Position numbers and translations under genes: made by a program. The notes beneath the pieces were generated by a model. The model worked only from the letters and a program-made list of their open reading frames with translations. It was not told where the DNA came from and did no database searches. From assembly GCA_013399855.1 (NCBI GenBank), contig VXAY01001314.1, positions 1,388,419-1,452,418 on the forward strand: a stretch of 64,000 nucleotides of DNA, written 5' to 3'. This stretch comes from Oxyruncus cristatus (taxonomy: Eukaryota; Chordata; Aves; Passeriformes; Cotingidae). This document shows, one piece after another, positions 24,001-37,136 of the stretch (position 1 is its first letter; every line of letters begins with the position of its first letter).

Positions 24001-25720
24001 GATTATCTGGGGATGAAGAGGGAGAGGGAAGATGAATGGCAATGGTGAACATCAGAGCAGGAATGAAGGGGGAGAGGGAGGGTTGTGTGCAGCCCAAGGG
24101 GAAACCTGTCCCCGGAGACTGGCTACACGTCAAGACAGGGTACAGGTCCTGCTGCCACACAGCTTCCCAGTGCTGCTGTGGGTCCACCTCTTGGACTCCC
24201 TCCCTGTGAAATGAGCTGTTGGCAGGGTAAAATGCTTTGTAACCGGGCCAGAGAAATATGTGATCCTCCAAGTTTGTCTCCAGAGGCTGTGAGATACAGC
24301 CAAGGTGTTAGAAGGACACAGTCCTGTTCCTCTCTGCCACTGACAGTCTCTGTGACCTCTGGAAACTCACTTTCCATTTTCTGAGCCTTAATTTCCCTGG
24401 CCTGAAAAACAATGCTGATTATTCCACTTCCCTCTGCTTTCCTGGATGATTTCTACCAGTTTTCAATTTGACAGAGGAAATAAAGACTTTTTTTGACTGC
24501 GTGACAGCAGCAAGGCGAAGTTTATCTGACTCAGGGGGCCAGGAGGGTGACAGCTGAGTAGAAGCAGGTTGGAGTATCAAGCTGTAAATGACCCTGGATT
24601 TCCCCCCCCTGTTTCTTAATCCTGGCTATTAGTTCTTCTGTCAGGCACAGATGACTATTTCCAAAAATCCCAGTCATTTGGAAACGAGCAAAATGTTTTC
24701 CTCAGGCAGGGAAATTCTCCTGAGAAGAGAAGAGAAGACAACCAACAGTGCAGAAAACAGTGAAACCAAGCTCGCCAGGTTCAAGTAGGTTGAGAGTGTT
24801 GGGGAGCAACGTTCCCCAACAGCAAGTTCAGGGGACTTGCTGCTGTGCTTCATGCCTGGATGCCCAGCTCACATCCAGCTTCGAAACCCTCCCACTGCTG
24901 CTGCTAATAGCATTGCTCTCACAGCCTGCCCGGAGCCCAGTGCATTAGCTTTGAGAGCATGAGAAGATCTTTGTGTCAGGGACGATGTTAAGTGATGTGG
25001 GGTTTTTTTTTAAGGTGATGAATGAGGGTGGGGTTATTTCCATTTTGCCTCGGTTGACAGCAGGCAGACGGTGAGTGAAAAGCAACTGGTTGTTGACTGT
25101 GACTGCTGTGGAAGTGTTTAGCTCGGCTGTTCACAGGAAGCTTCAGCTGCAGAGCTCATCTCTGCCTTCGTTTACAGAACAAGCAGGCATTTGGGCCACC
25201 TGAGGGAGCAGAATTCAGCCACACCCTAACCAAGCAGGAGCCTGGTGTGGTCAGCAAGATGAGCAAAAGAGCCATCTTTTTCACTTGAAAATGGATCTCA
25301 TTTGATCTAAACTCTGGTGGCACATCACAGTGTTGACATGGAAAGGGTTTTAAAACCACAAGCTCCCTTTCATGTAATTTTTAATATATTTTTGCAGAAG
25401 TGGCAGCTCAGGAACACCAGAAATCCATCCTTACTCCTTCCAGAAGTGACTCCTGTAGCCAGAGTAAATTCCCTTTGAACTGCTCATGAGACTGTACCTG
25501 CAGGGAGGCAAATACTCCAGATGCAAATATGAGGGAAAATTTATGGGATGGTGTAGGTAAGTGAGAAAATCAACCCCACCACAGAAATGGGTCTTCCATG
25601 CCTGACCACCTCTGTACTACTGGGATTACAGTGTCTCCTCTAGTTGGAACTGCATAGCCCTGCTAATCCAGGCACTCCCTGGCTCTCAAGCTCATGCCAT
25701 GCAAAATATCCTCATTTTTT
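21050..25720. other. Gene-poor tract
   Basis: No supported gene apart from a weak open-frame candidate at 22734-23171. Short AT-rich patches occur at 21780-21980 and 23140-23300. No known repeats were recognised. Confidence 0.5.
22734..23171 (-). CDS. Weak candidate coding segment, unrecognised
   Basis: An uninterrupted minus-strand frame of 145 codons, starting MKCQIMLIRFWMTLAEIW and including IVSSIKPKSYLNFLREYH. It has retained CpGs at several codons and a balanced composition. A possible acceptor (CCTTAGCAG) lies a little inside the frame. There is no start context, promoter, domain or partner exon that I can support, and frames of this length occur by chance in 64 kb of GC-moderate DNA. 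It is listed only because it reads more like protein than its neighbours. Confidence 0.15.
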   Translation of the reverse strand: MKCQIMLIRFWMTLAEIWHVDRPATPPIVSSIKPKSYLNFLREYHMKSHQLKEQSPENVPVHRKDQLLKEPEPCLLQLPSSPDAPAQDICARLGPTDLTSTSQVSIQMLGLMGFPSRVLSSFPLRKSCISYHPRGDESRNSTELV

Positions 25721-25726
25721 TCCTGA

Positions 25727-25812
25727 AAGAAGGTTCTGGTGAGGTGGGTGTTGATCTCTTTTTCCAAGTAATAAGCGACAGGACGAGAGGAAATGGCCTC
25801 AAGTTGCACCAG
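25727..25812 (+). mobile_element. CR1 LINE fragment (end of the reverse-transcriptase frame)
   Basis: The translated stretch GEVGVDLFFQVISDRTRGNG followed by LKLHQ matches the conserved C-terminal part of the CR1 second open frame. Similarity stops abruptly after about 25812, so only ~85 bp of the element survive here. Confidence 0.85.
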
Positions 25813-25944
25813 TTACTCCCAGCAAGTGGGAGGCTAAGGAAGTGGGAAGTTCAGTTAGTGAAAGGTGGAGGCTGGTTCTCCGACCACCAAATAAAACATG
25901 GGTGGAAATTAAATGTGAAAGGGGATGATAATTCAGTTATTTTT

Positions 25945-25995
25945 CTTCTTTTTTTTTCCTTTTTTTTTTTTTTTTGAAAAAGCTTTTTTTTTCTC
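25945..25995. repeat. T-rich homopolymer region
   Basis: Runs of 7-18 T separated by short interruptions. Confidence 0.9.
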
Positions 25996-28900
25996 TTCCA
26001 TGTGGTTCAAAAATTCTCCAAAAAAGTGCATTTTGGGAATCATTATTTGTCTCCCAGTGAAACCTAGCTTGGAACGGTCATTAAGCAAAGAAGTGGGGGG
26101 TGATATGACTTTTCCCTGGCTGCTCTTGGCCATTTTGAAGATGGTGAGGCACTCACTAACCAGAGTGAGTGGTTCCACACTGCTTCTGATCTAGTTGTGG
26201 GGAACCTTCTGCTGAGGTGTCTGTGTGTAAACTCAGCCTAATCCAGGGAGCAGAGATGTCTCCAGCTGGGATGGCAGACCACCAAAGACTAAAGCTTCCC
26301 AAATCAGTCCTTTAAGACAAAAAGTGCATTGCCTTAATCAGAAAGACACGGTGCATGTCCAAGGAGCTTAAGCTGCTTATTATTCATCTTATATAATGGA
26401 GGGGGAAATGGTGTTTCCTGGAAGAGGGACATCGAGGACACAGTGACTGTGCAGGGAGAGGAGCCCAGTCTGACCAGGAGCCTTGGAGAAACCGTGGCCA
26501 CGGGCCAGTAGGAGCCCAGCCACGGCTCAGCCTAAGCAGCGCCTCAGGGGAGGAACGAGGGGTGAATGTCCGTGGTGCAAAAGGCCAGCAGGGCAGCCAC
26601 GCAGCCAGTCTATCCCCAAAGCCATAATGCAGCTTAGTGATGAGGTCCCAAAAATAGTCTGCTTGTCCAGCGAGGAACCCTCGCTAAGTCAGCCGGGGTG
26701 TTTATTTTAGGGAGACACTAATTTCCTTCAGCCCGGCTTCCCTGGCTTCAGTGGCCGAATAATCACCTGTCAAGTGGCTTACGCGGTGACAGACCCGGGG
26801 GAGGGAGCACAGAGCAGTGAGGAATCATCGCTCCAGGTGATTTTTAGCATCCAAGAGGCAGTGGCAGACAGGAGAGTGATGGAAAAAGTGTGGACACTGG
26901 CAACACATCTGTCGGGAGCTGCCCGTCCTGCAGGCAGGCAGATGGGCTTTTCAGCATGTTTGGTCAGGAGGGTAACCTGCAACACAGCGTGAAAGGGGAG
27001 AGGAGCACCAAAGGGTGAAGACCTGTCCAAGGGGGACAGGGGAGCCCAGTGTCCCTGCAGCCAAGTGGGGCTCAAAGAGGCTGTTTGATCTGGCATAAGA
27101 AGGGATTGGCAGGAGTTGGGCTGGAAAGGGGCCCAAATCATTACAAATTTTAGCCAGGTTTGTGTAAGGAGGGCGAGCGTGGGCGCTTGGGCTGTGCTTG
27201 TGAACTGGGGTGCACAGCCTGCCTGCCCTCTCTGGGGACATCTCTGGTGACAGGGGTCAGCAGAAGGGGATTTTCACAGAATGGGAAGGTCTGCTCATGT
27301 AGGTCTTGGTTTCTTGTTAGTGGGACTGTTTTCACACAGCCAGGAAAAAGGCTGGGACTAACTTCATCACACGTGGGTTCAGTAGCACCTTTCTTATCCT
27401 TTGGGAGCTTTGTTCCAGTCTGTAGGTCGGGATGGCTTTGAGGATCTTGCCCCCAGGCTCCAGTTCTGAACAGTCACCGCAGTGCAGTGCAAGCTGCTGC
27501 TCCCTGGGTCTGTGCCTGCTTCCCTTATCCACAGCCTCAGCAGCGAGGTGTGAGGCAAGAGGACCGTGAAGGCAAAGTTCCCTGGATAGTCCCTGGATAA
27601 ATGCTGCGTTTGCTGCTTGTACCACGATCCAGTTCAGCAGGTTTTTTTTTTTTTTTTTAAATGAACACCTCGATTTCTGCCACGACCTTGGGAGACCGTG
27701 GTTGTAATTTATTTCTTTTTCCCTTCCCAACCATCCAGGGAAATACATTCCCATTTCAGGGCTGAATGTACCTTGGAAACAGATTTTCTATTTCATTACC
27801 CTACTCAGCACCTCTGAGAAGGTATGATAAGAAGTGAATTCTTCCCTCCCTCTTTCTGGCAGGCAATAAGATATGAAAAAAAAAAAAGAGCTGGAAACAC
27901 ACCTTGATACTTTAGATTCACTTTTTCATGTCCCTCTGGGCCTGATTTATCACTTTGCCCTGACTGGGGCTGTCAACAGACCTGACACCAGCACCTGCTC
28001 TGCTCCTCTTATTCAGGTGCTGGGGCATCCTGGAGCATGTCTGCTCCTACCTCGCATTCCCTCAGGAGAATCCCTGCTCCTGTTGCTCTCTGCCACCCAG
28101 CCTGCTTTTGTTTCCAACTGAATGGTGATTGGCAAATGCACAAATATAGATGTTAGCGTGAGTATTTACTGAAGAGATTAGGTGTGTCCTTTTTTTGGTT
28201 ACTTCTATCCCATTACCCGATATAGCTCCAGTTAAGCCCCTTTCGCCAGTCAAACGGGTGCTGTCCTGCCCCTCACCTGAGAGCAGGACCTGGACTTTGA
28301 CCTCCAATAAGCTGGTTATTCTCCCTCGGAAGCTGAAAGAACAAGTGGGGTTTTATCTTCCTCCTGAGTCAGACGTGGGACAGGATGAGCTTGACAGGTC
28401 ACTGTGTCCCCAGTCTGATGGGAGTGGGAGCGTGTCCGAGCTTGCAACACGTGGAGAAGTCCCAGAGCTGTGGAGGTCACGACTCCCAACCCTCCTGTTT
28501 GCTCTGCTGAGCCTTTGGCTGGGACCAAAGGTGGCAGCTGGGGCTTGTTTGTTCCCCCATGCCCTCCCCAAGGCTGTGCAGCTCTACACTGGCCCAAAGG
28601 GCTGTGTGCCTCCTAAGGCAGGGAAAACAGGTTATGGGCTGACCTCTACAGCTTTTGCACAAATAGCCTCTGCTGGCACCCTGGTGGCTGCTTCCTCTGT
28701 CCCAGAACTTGGTATGCTCAGAGGAGTTGGTGCCACGCTGTGTTTTTGGGAGAGAGATCACTGAAATAAAGACCCTCCTCGTCTACCTGGGGAGATCACA
28801 TCTCACCCCTCAGTGCTCTTGGCTGTAGCTGTGGTCAGGGCCTCTTTGTGCTCACACACATTTGGATCGAGCCACCAGCTTTTCCCTGTCCCAGGCGGCC

Positions 28901-29381
28901 CTTAGTATTTCCATAATCTAAACCTAAATTGTCATTTTCCTCAACTAAAACTTCCCAAGCTGTCCCCTCTGTAAAAAGCAGACTGATCTGGTCCCAGCCA
29001 AGAGGTTCCCCTGGCGAACTGCCATCAATATAACAGAGCTTCTTCTATCTGTGTCCTGCTGATGCCATTAGTATGGAAAAATATTCTGAATTACAACATG
29101 ATTGTGCTCCCACCTTGGTGGCCTGGTCTGCAGACAGATGGTCCTCGGGAGGGCTACAGGCATCTCACCCTCTCCAAGGGCCCTAACATTGATTTCTCTT
29201 CTGGCAAAGCTGTGCTTTTCTAAATGCAGAACTTGGGAAATTCTTTTTTTTTTTTTTTTTTTGAGAGTTTGAGGCTGGATGGGCCCTGGCTCAGATGAAT
29301 TTTGGTGTTACTGTGCTGTAAGTACCAAACAGCTCCAGCACTGCTTTGGATGCATGGATGTGTAAATCAGGTAGACGTGGG

Positions 29382-29468
29382 TAGAAATAAAGGAGTGGAA
29401 AGATGGACAGTAGAAATAAAGGAGTGGAAAGATGGACAGTAGGAATGAAGGGGTGGATATGTGAGTAG
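29382..29468. repeat. 29-bp tandem repeat, three copies
   Basis: Two identical 29-bp units starting TAGAAATAAAGGAGTGG (29382-29410 and 29411-29439), followed by a third diverged copy to 29468. Confidence 0.9.
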
Positions 29469-32400
29469 AAAAATGAGTGATAGACAGACCAAGGTCTTTC
29501 AGTGTGTTACAGGGTCCTTGTTCCACTTTAGGGTCTGTTGTCTGGGACCTTGTCTAAGACTCCTGAAGTAATGAGGGAAAAGCTTCTGCCCGATTCCAGG
29601 AAGGTTTTCTCAGTTACTGCCACCGTATCTCTGAATCCTCCTGCCTGTAATAGGATCTGGCCCAGGGGAGGGTGTTCTGACCCGGAGCAGAGCACACATT
29701 CCTCTCCAAAGCACCTGCCTTTCTCTCAGGTCTATTTCTGTCCTCCAGTGTCCTTTCATCCCCACTTCCAGGGGATGCTGTGACTCTGTTTTCTACTCTT
29801 CTTTTCCCCCCCCTCCCCCCCCTTGGTGTTAAATAAGCATTTTACTTTAGAGTGAGAAGACAGGGGTGAGCAGAAAGGTTAAACCAGTGACTCTGGCACC
29901 TAGTGAGAAACCATTCCCATCCACACTGGGGAGTGTATTGTTTTGACAGTTGTTTCAGGTTGCTTCACTTCCTCATTCCCTTCGGGGAGCTGGCAATATT
30001 ATTAGATGTTGGTTTGCAGATGATTTTGCACATCTTCCCTCTGGTGCCTGTCTCATAAGGTTCTTCATAGCTCCCAGCTCGCAGTGTGACAGGGGGGACT
30101 GTGCTCTGTGCCATTCAACACAAGAGTTGGTGGGCTTGGGGTCACCAGCTCCAGGCCCTTTCTCCTGTTGGGAGTGTCTGACGTGGGGAAAGAGAGGACT
30201 TCATCCAAAGCACACAGGCTTAGCTCTAAGCAGCGGATCCAAATCCTGTCGAGGAGACTTGGGGATCTTCTGGAAGTTGTGGTTTGGGTTCAGACCCCAC
30301 TGGCAGCAGATTTGTGATTTGGGGGCACAAGTTCTGCCTCTTTTTCAGGGGGCAAGGGAATATGACTTTCGGCAGGGTTTGGGTGACCCAGCTGTTGGGG
30401 AAGGCAAATTCTGTGTGCGTGGGAAATAGTCCTGGGGAGAGGAGCAAGTGACAGCATACAAGAGGTGCTGGGGTGTTCAGCTTAGGGGCAGCTGGTGGTG
30501 TGTTGGTTTTGTGCATCATGGGGTCAAATTCATTCTCAAAGCATCTCCTTGGAGCTGACCTCAGGGATGTTTGGTGAGGCATGGACTGCTGACACTACCT
30601 CTGAGCCCTGTCACCTGCCAGCAAGTGGGTTGACCACTGCCTGCTTGGGCAGAGAGTCCCTGGAGAAGTTATTAGCCTTACCCTGCCTATTCATGAGGGA
30701 AAGGAAATATCACCTGCACCCAGTGCCCACACCAAGGCTTCAGCCATCCGGGACGTGGGAAGCACTTCTTGGCTCTGCAGGCTTTGTGGTGTGGCTTGTA
30801 GGTGTGGAAAGATTCTCTTCCTAGCTGGCAGGTTCTAACAGGGCTGGAGCTTTCTTCCCTTGGGTTCTCAGCTGTTCAGGCCACTAAGATCACTGTGAAG
30901 ATCAGACTCGCCTGTTCCCAGCCAACCACTTCAGGAGGCAGGTGCAGCTCTGGGGCTGCAGCTTTTTGAAGGCAGACTCTCCCCCACTGCCTCTTATTTG
31001 CAACCCCAGGCTTATTGCTCACAGGCTCCTTGGTCTGAGACTTTGCTCTGATTTTCTTCTCCACAAGCCTCCACTCGGTGCTTCCCGGTCCCTCCCCAGC
31101 TCCCTCTGTAATCAGATCAGCTCCCCGCGGGGATCCATGGAGGGACACTCATTCTCAGTGTCTCACTGATTGGGTTTGTTTCAACACAGGCTGATTGTGA
31201 AGAGGTTTTCCCAGGGCTGCGTGGTAGCTCTGCCTTTGGAAATGGAAATGCCCAGCTACTTCAGCAGTTAATCATGGCCTTTTGCTGATGAGCCCTGGCT
31301 GAGCTTTGCACCAAGGTTTTTCTTTGGGAGGTTTTTATTCCAGGTGGTGCGGGTCGGGGGTTTTTTTCTATGTGTGTGTGGTATATATTTTTCTGTTCCC
31401 TTTCCTGCCCTCTCCTGTTTGAGGTTGCAGGAGGAAACAAGAAAAGGGGCAAGGATCAACCTTCAGCCAAATATTAGCTTGACTTCCGTGGTCAGATTCC
31501 TCCTTTGGGAGGATGCGGCCCTGGGGCTGACTCACTATTTTCTTGGTTTGCAGCTTGCATTTTGAAATGGCTCTCACCCGGCTCAGAGTTGGTCACCTTG
31601 CTAATGATTCTGTTTGCAGGTTTCTTTGGGGCTCATCTATTTTAAGAGGTTTCATTTGTCCAGCTGCATCTTCACTCCGCTCCTCTGCATCTTCTGTGAC
31701 CAGTCATACCCCACCTGCCTGCTCACAGACCACCCAAAAGCACCACCCGGTGCCACCCAACGGTGACTGCAGTGGTGAGGTATGAGCTCCAGCTCCAGCT
31801 GGGTAGAAACTTTCTGCCAGGGTGGCTGAAATCAAGATCCCATCTGAAGGCTGGAAGCATCTCTTGGTGTTCCCTGTGTAGGGGACATTCTTCTTGCAAG
31901 GGAAACTTTCTGGTCTTTTAGAGGGATGTAGAAATTCATTTTCCTACTTTTCCCAAAAGGAGGATGTGTTCATTAAAACAGACTGTGCTCCATGCTCAAT
32001 CTCCAGACAATTGTATTCCCCTTGTGGGCTTTCCTGTTGTTAAAGCCAGTAGAGCCCAGGCCTTCTCCCAGTGAGCTCAGTCTCCTTTCTGCTGTTTCTA
32101 TGGCAACCTCTTATCCTAAAAGAGCCTGAAATCCCTTTGTAAACACAGCTTGAGGATATGCCCACAAACACATGCATGAGGGAGGATGGCAGGTGCCCCA
32201 GAGCCCAGAGGGGCACCCAAGAGGAAGTCAAGAGTAATCTTGTACCACTCTGGTTTTGCAGGCAGATTGGAGAGATTTATTTTTCTCAGCCCAGCTGGTG
32301 CTTTAATAACTCTACTGCTGTTCTGCACTCAGAGTAAAAGGGTCAGGAGACCTGTGGTGCCTGTAAGTGGCTGTGGCTCTGGGCCACTGAAGGACCTTCA

Positions 32401-35400
32401 TAGCTCACAGCCCTTGGCCTCCCCCTGGCAGCCCTGAAGCCTTGATCCAGCATCCCTGGACAGCAAGGAAGAGATTCCCTTGAGTTTAATGGGGACGGCC
32501 CACATGTGGTACGAGCAGGGCCCAACCTGCTTTCTCTGAGGGACTGTGAAGCCAAGCACAGTGTGTGGAGCACAATCTGTAAGGAAAAGCTTTCTGGTCC
32601 CCCATCAGCACTGAGACCACTAAGCAATGGATGGACACCCACGATAGGTTCCCGGAATGGTTTTCATGAGGCAGTATGAGTCAGCAGCAACTGACTTTCC
32701 CCAGCACACAGGCATTCTAAACCATCTGAAATAAGCGTTTGATGACGAAAATTTCAGGGAAAGACTTCTATAAAGACGTCAAGTTCTGCTGTCCACAGGC
32801 AGGCATGGCTGGCCATGCATGTGGGTAAGCTCACGGGGTCTTCTCAGAGCTACCTCAGAAGAGGTGCCCAGCCACAACCTCCTTTTTTCCTGGAAGTCCT
32901 CAAACACTGATTGTGCTTGACTTCAGTGTGCCAATGGCACATCCTTCTGAGGATGTGCTTCTGCCTGTGCCTGGCTCTGTTACAGCACCAGTTGTGTGAA
33001 TGATTCTGAGGATGAGCAAGTTGTGGTTTAGCACTTAATCAACTTCATTAAAAGGAACAGAGGAGGCCAGTAGCAGAGGAACAAAGAATATCTGTGGTGT
33101 CAAAACACAAAACAATTGGCATGAAATGATGCTGATTATTCATGTATCAATTGGAAAAAGGAAGAGCTCTGGAGGAGGCTCAGATTGCTGATTCTCCTCC
33201 TGAGAAAGGCACAGAAAGGTGTCTCGGAGCAAAATCCACCCCATGGGAAACCCTCTCTCAGCCTAACTGAGAAAACGCTAATAACACAAACCCAGAGAGC
33301 TTGTCCTGGGGTTAGTGTGACTGCTTAGGCAGGGTGAGGTGACAGTGTCTTATCACATTCTTATGTTCCACCTCCCTTCCCAGGGGTAGGTCTGGGTGGA
33401 AACAAGGAGCTGCCTTGTTGACACTTGGGCATCAGCCCAGACACTGTCACCATCTGTTCAGCCCTGGAATGGGGTTGGGAATCTTCACAGACAGGGGCTG
33501 AGAGCTGATGGTTGGACATAAACGAAGAACTGTCACCCCTGCAGGTGAGGAGATTGTCCTCATGCTAGACTGAAGCACCAGACCTTGCCAGGCAACCCTC
33601 ACTGCAGGGAGCCTTGTTTGTCCGTAAGATCTCTGCCAGCTGTGAGACGCTGGAAGGGGAGCAAGGTGGAGAAGACGCGGTTGTTGCTGGGAGACAGGGA
33701 ATGACAACGGTAAAAGTCACTTCCCTGGCTTGTTGGATTTGTTGTTTTTTCCCCCCACCCCTCACAGACTTGTGACTGTCTGTACCTGTGAAGAGCAGAC
33801 TCTGAAAGCCAATACGCGGGAGAGAGAGAGAGTGGTGTGAAAATCCTGACCTTAAAGGTGCAAGGAGTGTGGTTGTTTTGGTGACTTCATTTATTGGGCT
33901 GCTGTGCAGTTTAGATCCTGGCCAGAAGTCCAGCTCAGTTTTAAGCCTTTGGTGTGGATTGACCTTTAGTTCCCACTCCTTTTTCTTTATAGTTGCTTAT
34001 TGCCAGTCCGAACAGCCTGGTGCTGAGATGTGCTTCACCCCAGAGGTGATTTAGGCCCTTGGTGTTTCTCACCATGAGGAAGCTGGTCAATCCTTGAACA
34101 CTGTTTTTTGTGCACAACACTCAGCAATGCGTGGGTCAGGGATCAAACTGCTGGACAGGGTGAAATCATTCCTTCCTGCCCCCACTAAGGGGACAGGAGG
34201 ACCTCAATCGTGGCTGAGATTTTACTAGAGGAAGGGCAGTTATGAAGGCCTTAACCCAGCTCACACAGACTCGTATCAGGGCAACCTTGCTTTCAACAAG
34301 CAGTGTGTAAAGTAGCAAGAGCAATGCTCCTCTGCTTACTTAAACAGATTTTTTGCCTTAGTAATGAAGGAAGAAAATACGAGCAAGAACAAACTGCTCC
34401 AGACCTGCTCTTTAGCTAAGAGCCCGTGTATGTGTTTGCTAAACAGAGTGAGAAGCGTGGTCACAGCTGTGTGGGAGTGGGCTGAAGTGACAGACCAAAA
34501 CATGTGAGCTCCAGGTAATTGCTGGAGAGCTCTCCCTGCTCCTCGGGGAGAGTGAGGAGCAAGGATTCTTGGCTGAATTGTGCCCGTGGCTTGGACTGAC
34601 TTCAGCTTTCATGGGAAACCCTCCCCGTGCTTGCCAGTCTGGCTGCTTGCCTGGGTTAGTGCCTGGGTGATGGATGGTGGTTTGGATGTCACCCAGGCAA
34701 CAAAACCTTGGTCTTGTGCTCCGGGGCATGCAGCACTGCCTGTGGTTGTGCGTGGAGACTCATATTCCCTGCTCTTCCCCATGACTGTTGAAGGAGATGG
34801 ACAGCTTTGACCTCCCCAGAGGAAAGTTAACGTTCTTCCCTGAGCAGCCCATGGGTAATCAACAGTCATAGGGGGCAGTTAATTGAGGAGCAGGGAGAGA
34901 TGAGATGGAAAACCTCTGAGAGCCGGTGCCCAAATAGATGTGACTGGGAACTGTGGTGTTAGCAGTGGGGCTGAGCTGTGTGGGTTGCAGGAATGACCAT
35001 GAAGAAGGATGGTTGGTTGCTCAAACCAGATCTGGGTCCCTCAGCAGGAGCACGGAGCAGCTGCTGAGTTTGGGTTAGGGTGACCACTTGTCCCTGTTTA
35101 TCCAGCCTAGCTTGGAGGTCCTGAAAAAGGCCTCATGAGTGTCCCTGGGACATGGGATGTGACAGTACTCGTATCAAACCAAGGCTTTGGGGACCGCCTG
35201 CAGGCAGCACTATGGTAGGACAAATCGGGACACAGGGCTCAGTCTCAGCCTCCCCTGGGTTGGGTAGCTTGGTGTTGGCTCCATCCTGGACCAGAGAACC
35301 AGGAAGGCTTAAAAAAACCCCACACCTTGCCTTTCTGTGTTTTCCAGGAATCTAAAAGGTGTGAGGTGGGGATTACATGCTCTTCCAGGGTCCTCTCTGA

Positions 35401-37122
35401 TGTCTAGTAAAGGGCTGAGTAGTCCTTGTAGCCTGTCTCAGCAGGGTGGTCACTGGGGCTCTATCCCACTGACTGTTTCAGTGGCACACGCACGTGCACA
35501 GACCGAACCACAGGCTTCTGGCAGCCTCCACCTTTTGAGACATGTGGGTTGAAATTAGCTGACCGATTAAGAAGTTACAGGGGTGGGCTGACACACCAAC
35601 ATGGTGTTCTGCTGCCTTTCTTTAGAAAACTGGGTTAATAACAGTAATAAACTCAGCAGCTTTGTGGCTCTGCTGATGTATCAGCATGCTGTCATGCTCT
35701 GATGGTAAAACACTTCAATCCAAGCGAGCAGAAGGTGATGGGCCTGTGGAGAGACATATGTTCCTGCTCTGTTATTTTTATTGTTCTTAATAGCAGTGTT
35801 TTTAAAAGCCCTCCATTTCCTGATCACACCTTGAAGCGACAAAAGCCAGTCTCCATGGAGTGAGAAGGCAGGAGGAGAGACCCAGAGGAGGCAGGCACAG
35901 GAGCAGCCTCTCAGGCAGTGGCTGTTCAAGCTCTGTGACTGTGGGCAGAGCGGGATGTGCTGTGGAGGTTGCTGTGCTCCTGAGAAACCGTTTGCTTTGT
36001 GTTTCCCCCTCCCTGGCTGCTCACAGAAGAGGGAGCCCCGTACAAGCTGCCCAGAAGAGGACTCAGCTCTCAGCAGGTTCAGCGATGGCCCATCTGGGCT
36101 GATCCACAGCAGCACCTGGGCTGGTTTCTTTGCTGTCCTCCCCAGAACCAACATCGACACCTCTCTCTTGAAGCACCAAGATCTTGGAAACCAGCTTCAG
36201 CTCAACTGGCACCATGGACCAGGAGAGGGAAAGGATGCAGTTAATCCCTGCTGCCCCCATCTCCTCATCAAAACAGGAATGGAGGGTGCAGCCCCCCCCA
36301 GCAGCCTGGTGGAGTGGGATGCCTATAAAACTGTGTCATTTGCTGAGAGTTGACAAATTCCTCCCTGTCAGGGGTGACCAAATGATTTAGCTGAGCCAGG
36401 GGCTGGGGTCCCTCACTGTAGTGTCACACCAGCTCTGACTGAGACCCAGAAACTGGCCCAGGGGATGTCACCTACGTAGGGTAGAAACCAGCCCTGTGCT
36501 CAGAAATTCCCAGGAGCTGCTAAATCAGAGATATTTGACGAGATCAGAAGGAATCTGTAATGTCAGTGCTGGGGCTTTTGGCATGGCAACGTCCACTTCT
36601 AAGAATTAAAAAAAAAATGTCACCCTGCAGTGGCAGTGGAGAGTGCACCTGGCCCTGGGCTGGTGATGAATTGCAAATCACTGGTGTTTTGTAACAGGAC
36701 AGCTTCTTGCTCTTCTCTCCACCCGCAGGAAGAGACATCTCTCCTACAGATCAAAACAAAGCAGACTGAAGTAACAGTTCAGATGAAGGAGCCTGCCCAC
36801 CCAGGGAACCCCGTAAATTGCTCTGCCATCTCCCCGGGAGAGCAGAGGGATACACATGTGCTTGCTCTCCCTTTCCAAAGAAAATGCGACACAGGGAGGT
36901 TTGGAGGCAGAGAGACGAGGTTCAGAAGAGACCTGCCTGTGTGGGTGGAAGCGCTGACAACCAGGAAACCTCCAGTCCAATAGAAACTGCAACCTGATGG
37001 ATGCCTTTAATGGCAAAGAAAATCCGGGCTTTCAGTGCCTGACAATCAAAAGTGTATGTGTGGATGGGTGGGCACTGCTGAGTCCTGATCCAGCAGCTCC
37101 TGTGTGCCTGTGAGAGCAGGAT

Positions 37123-37136
37123 CCACCAGGGGGAGG
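37123..37136 (+). promoter_or_regulatory. CTCF-like core word
   Basis: CCACCAGGGGGAGG matches the CTCF core (CCACCAGGGGGCGC) except near its end. Word match only; occupancy is unknown. Confidence 0.3.

Noticed and set aside
28195..28764. 189-codon plus-strand open frame
   Set aside because: No recognisable family or splice signals that define an exon.
29265..29300. CR1-like word GGCTGGATGGGCCCTGG
   Set aside because: Too short and isolated to separate from chance.
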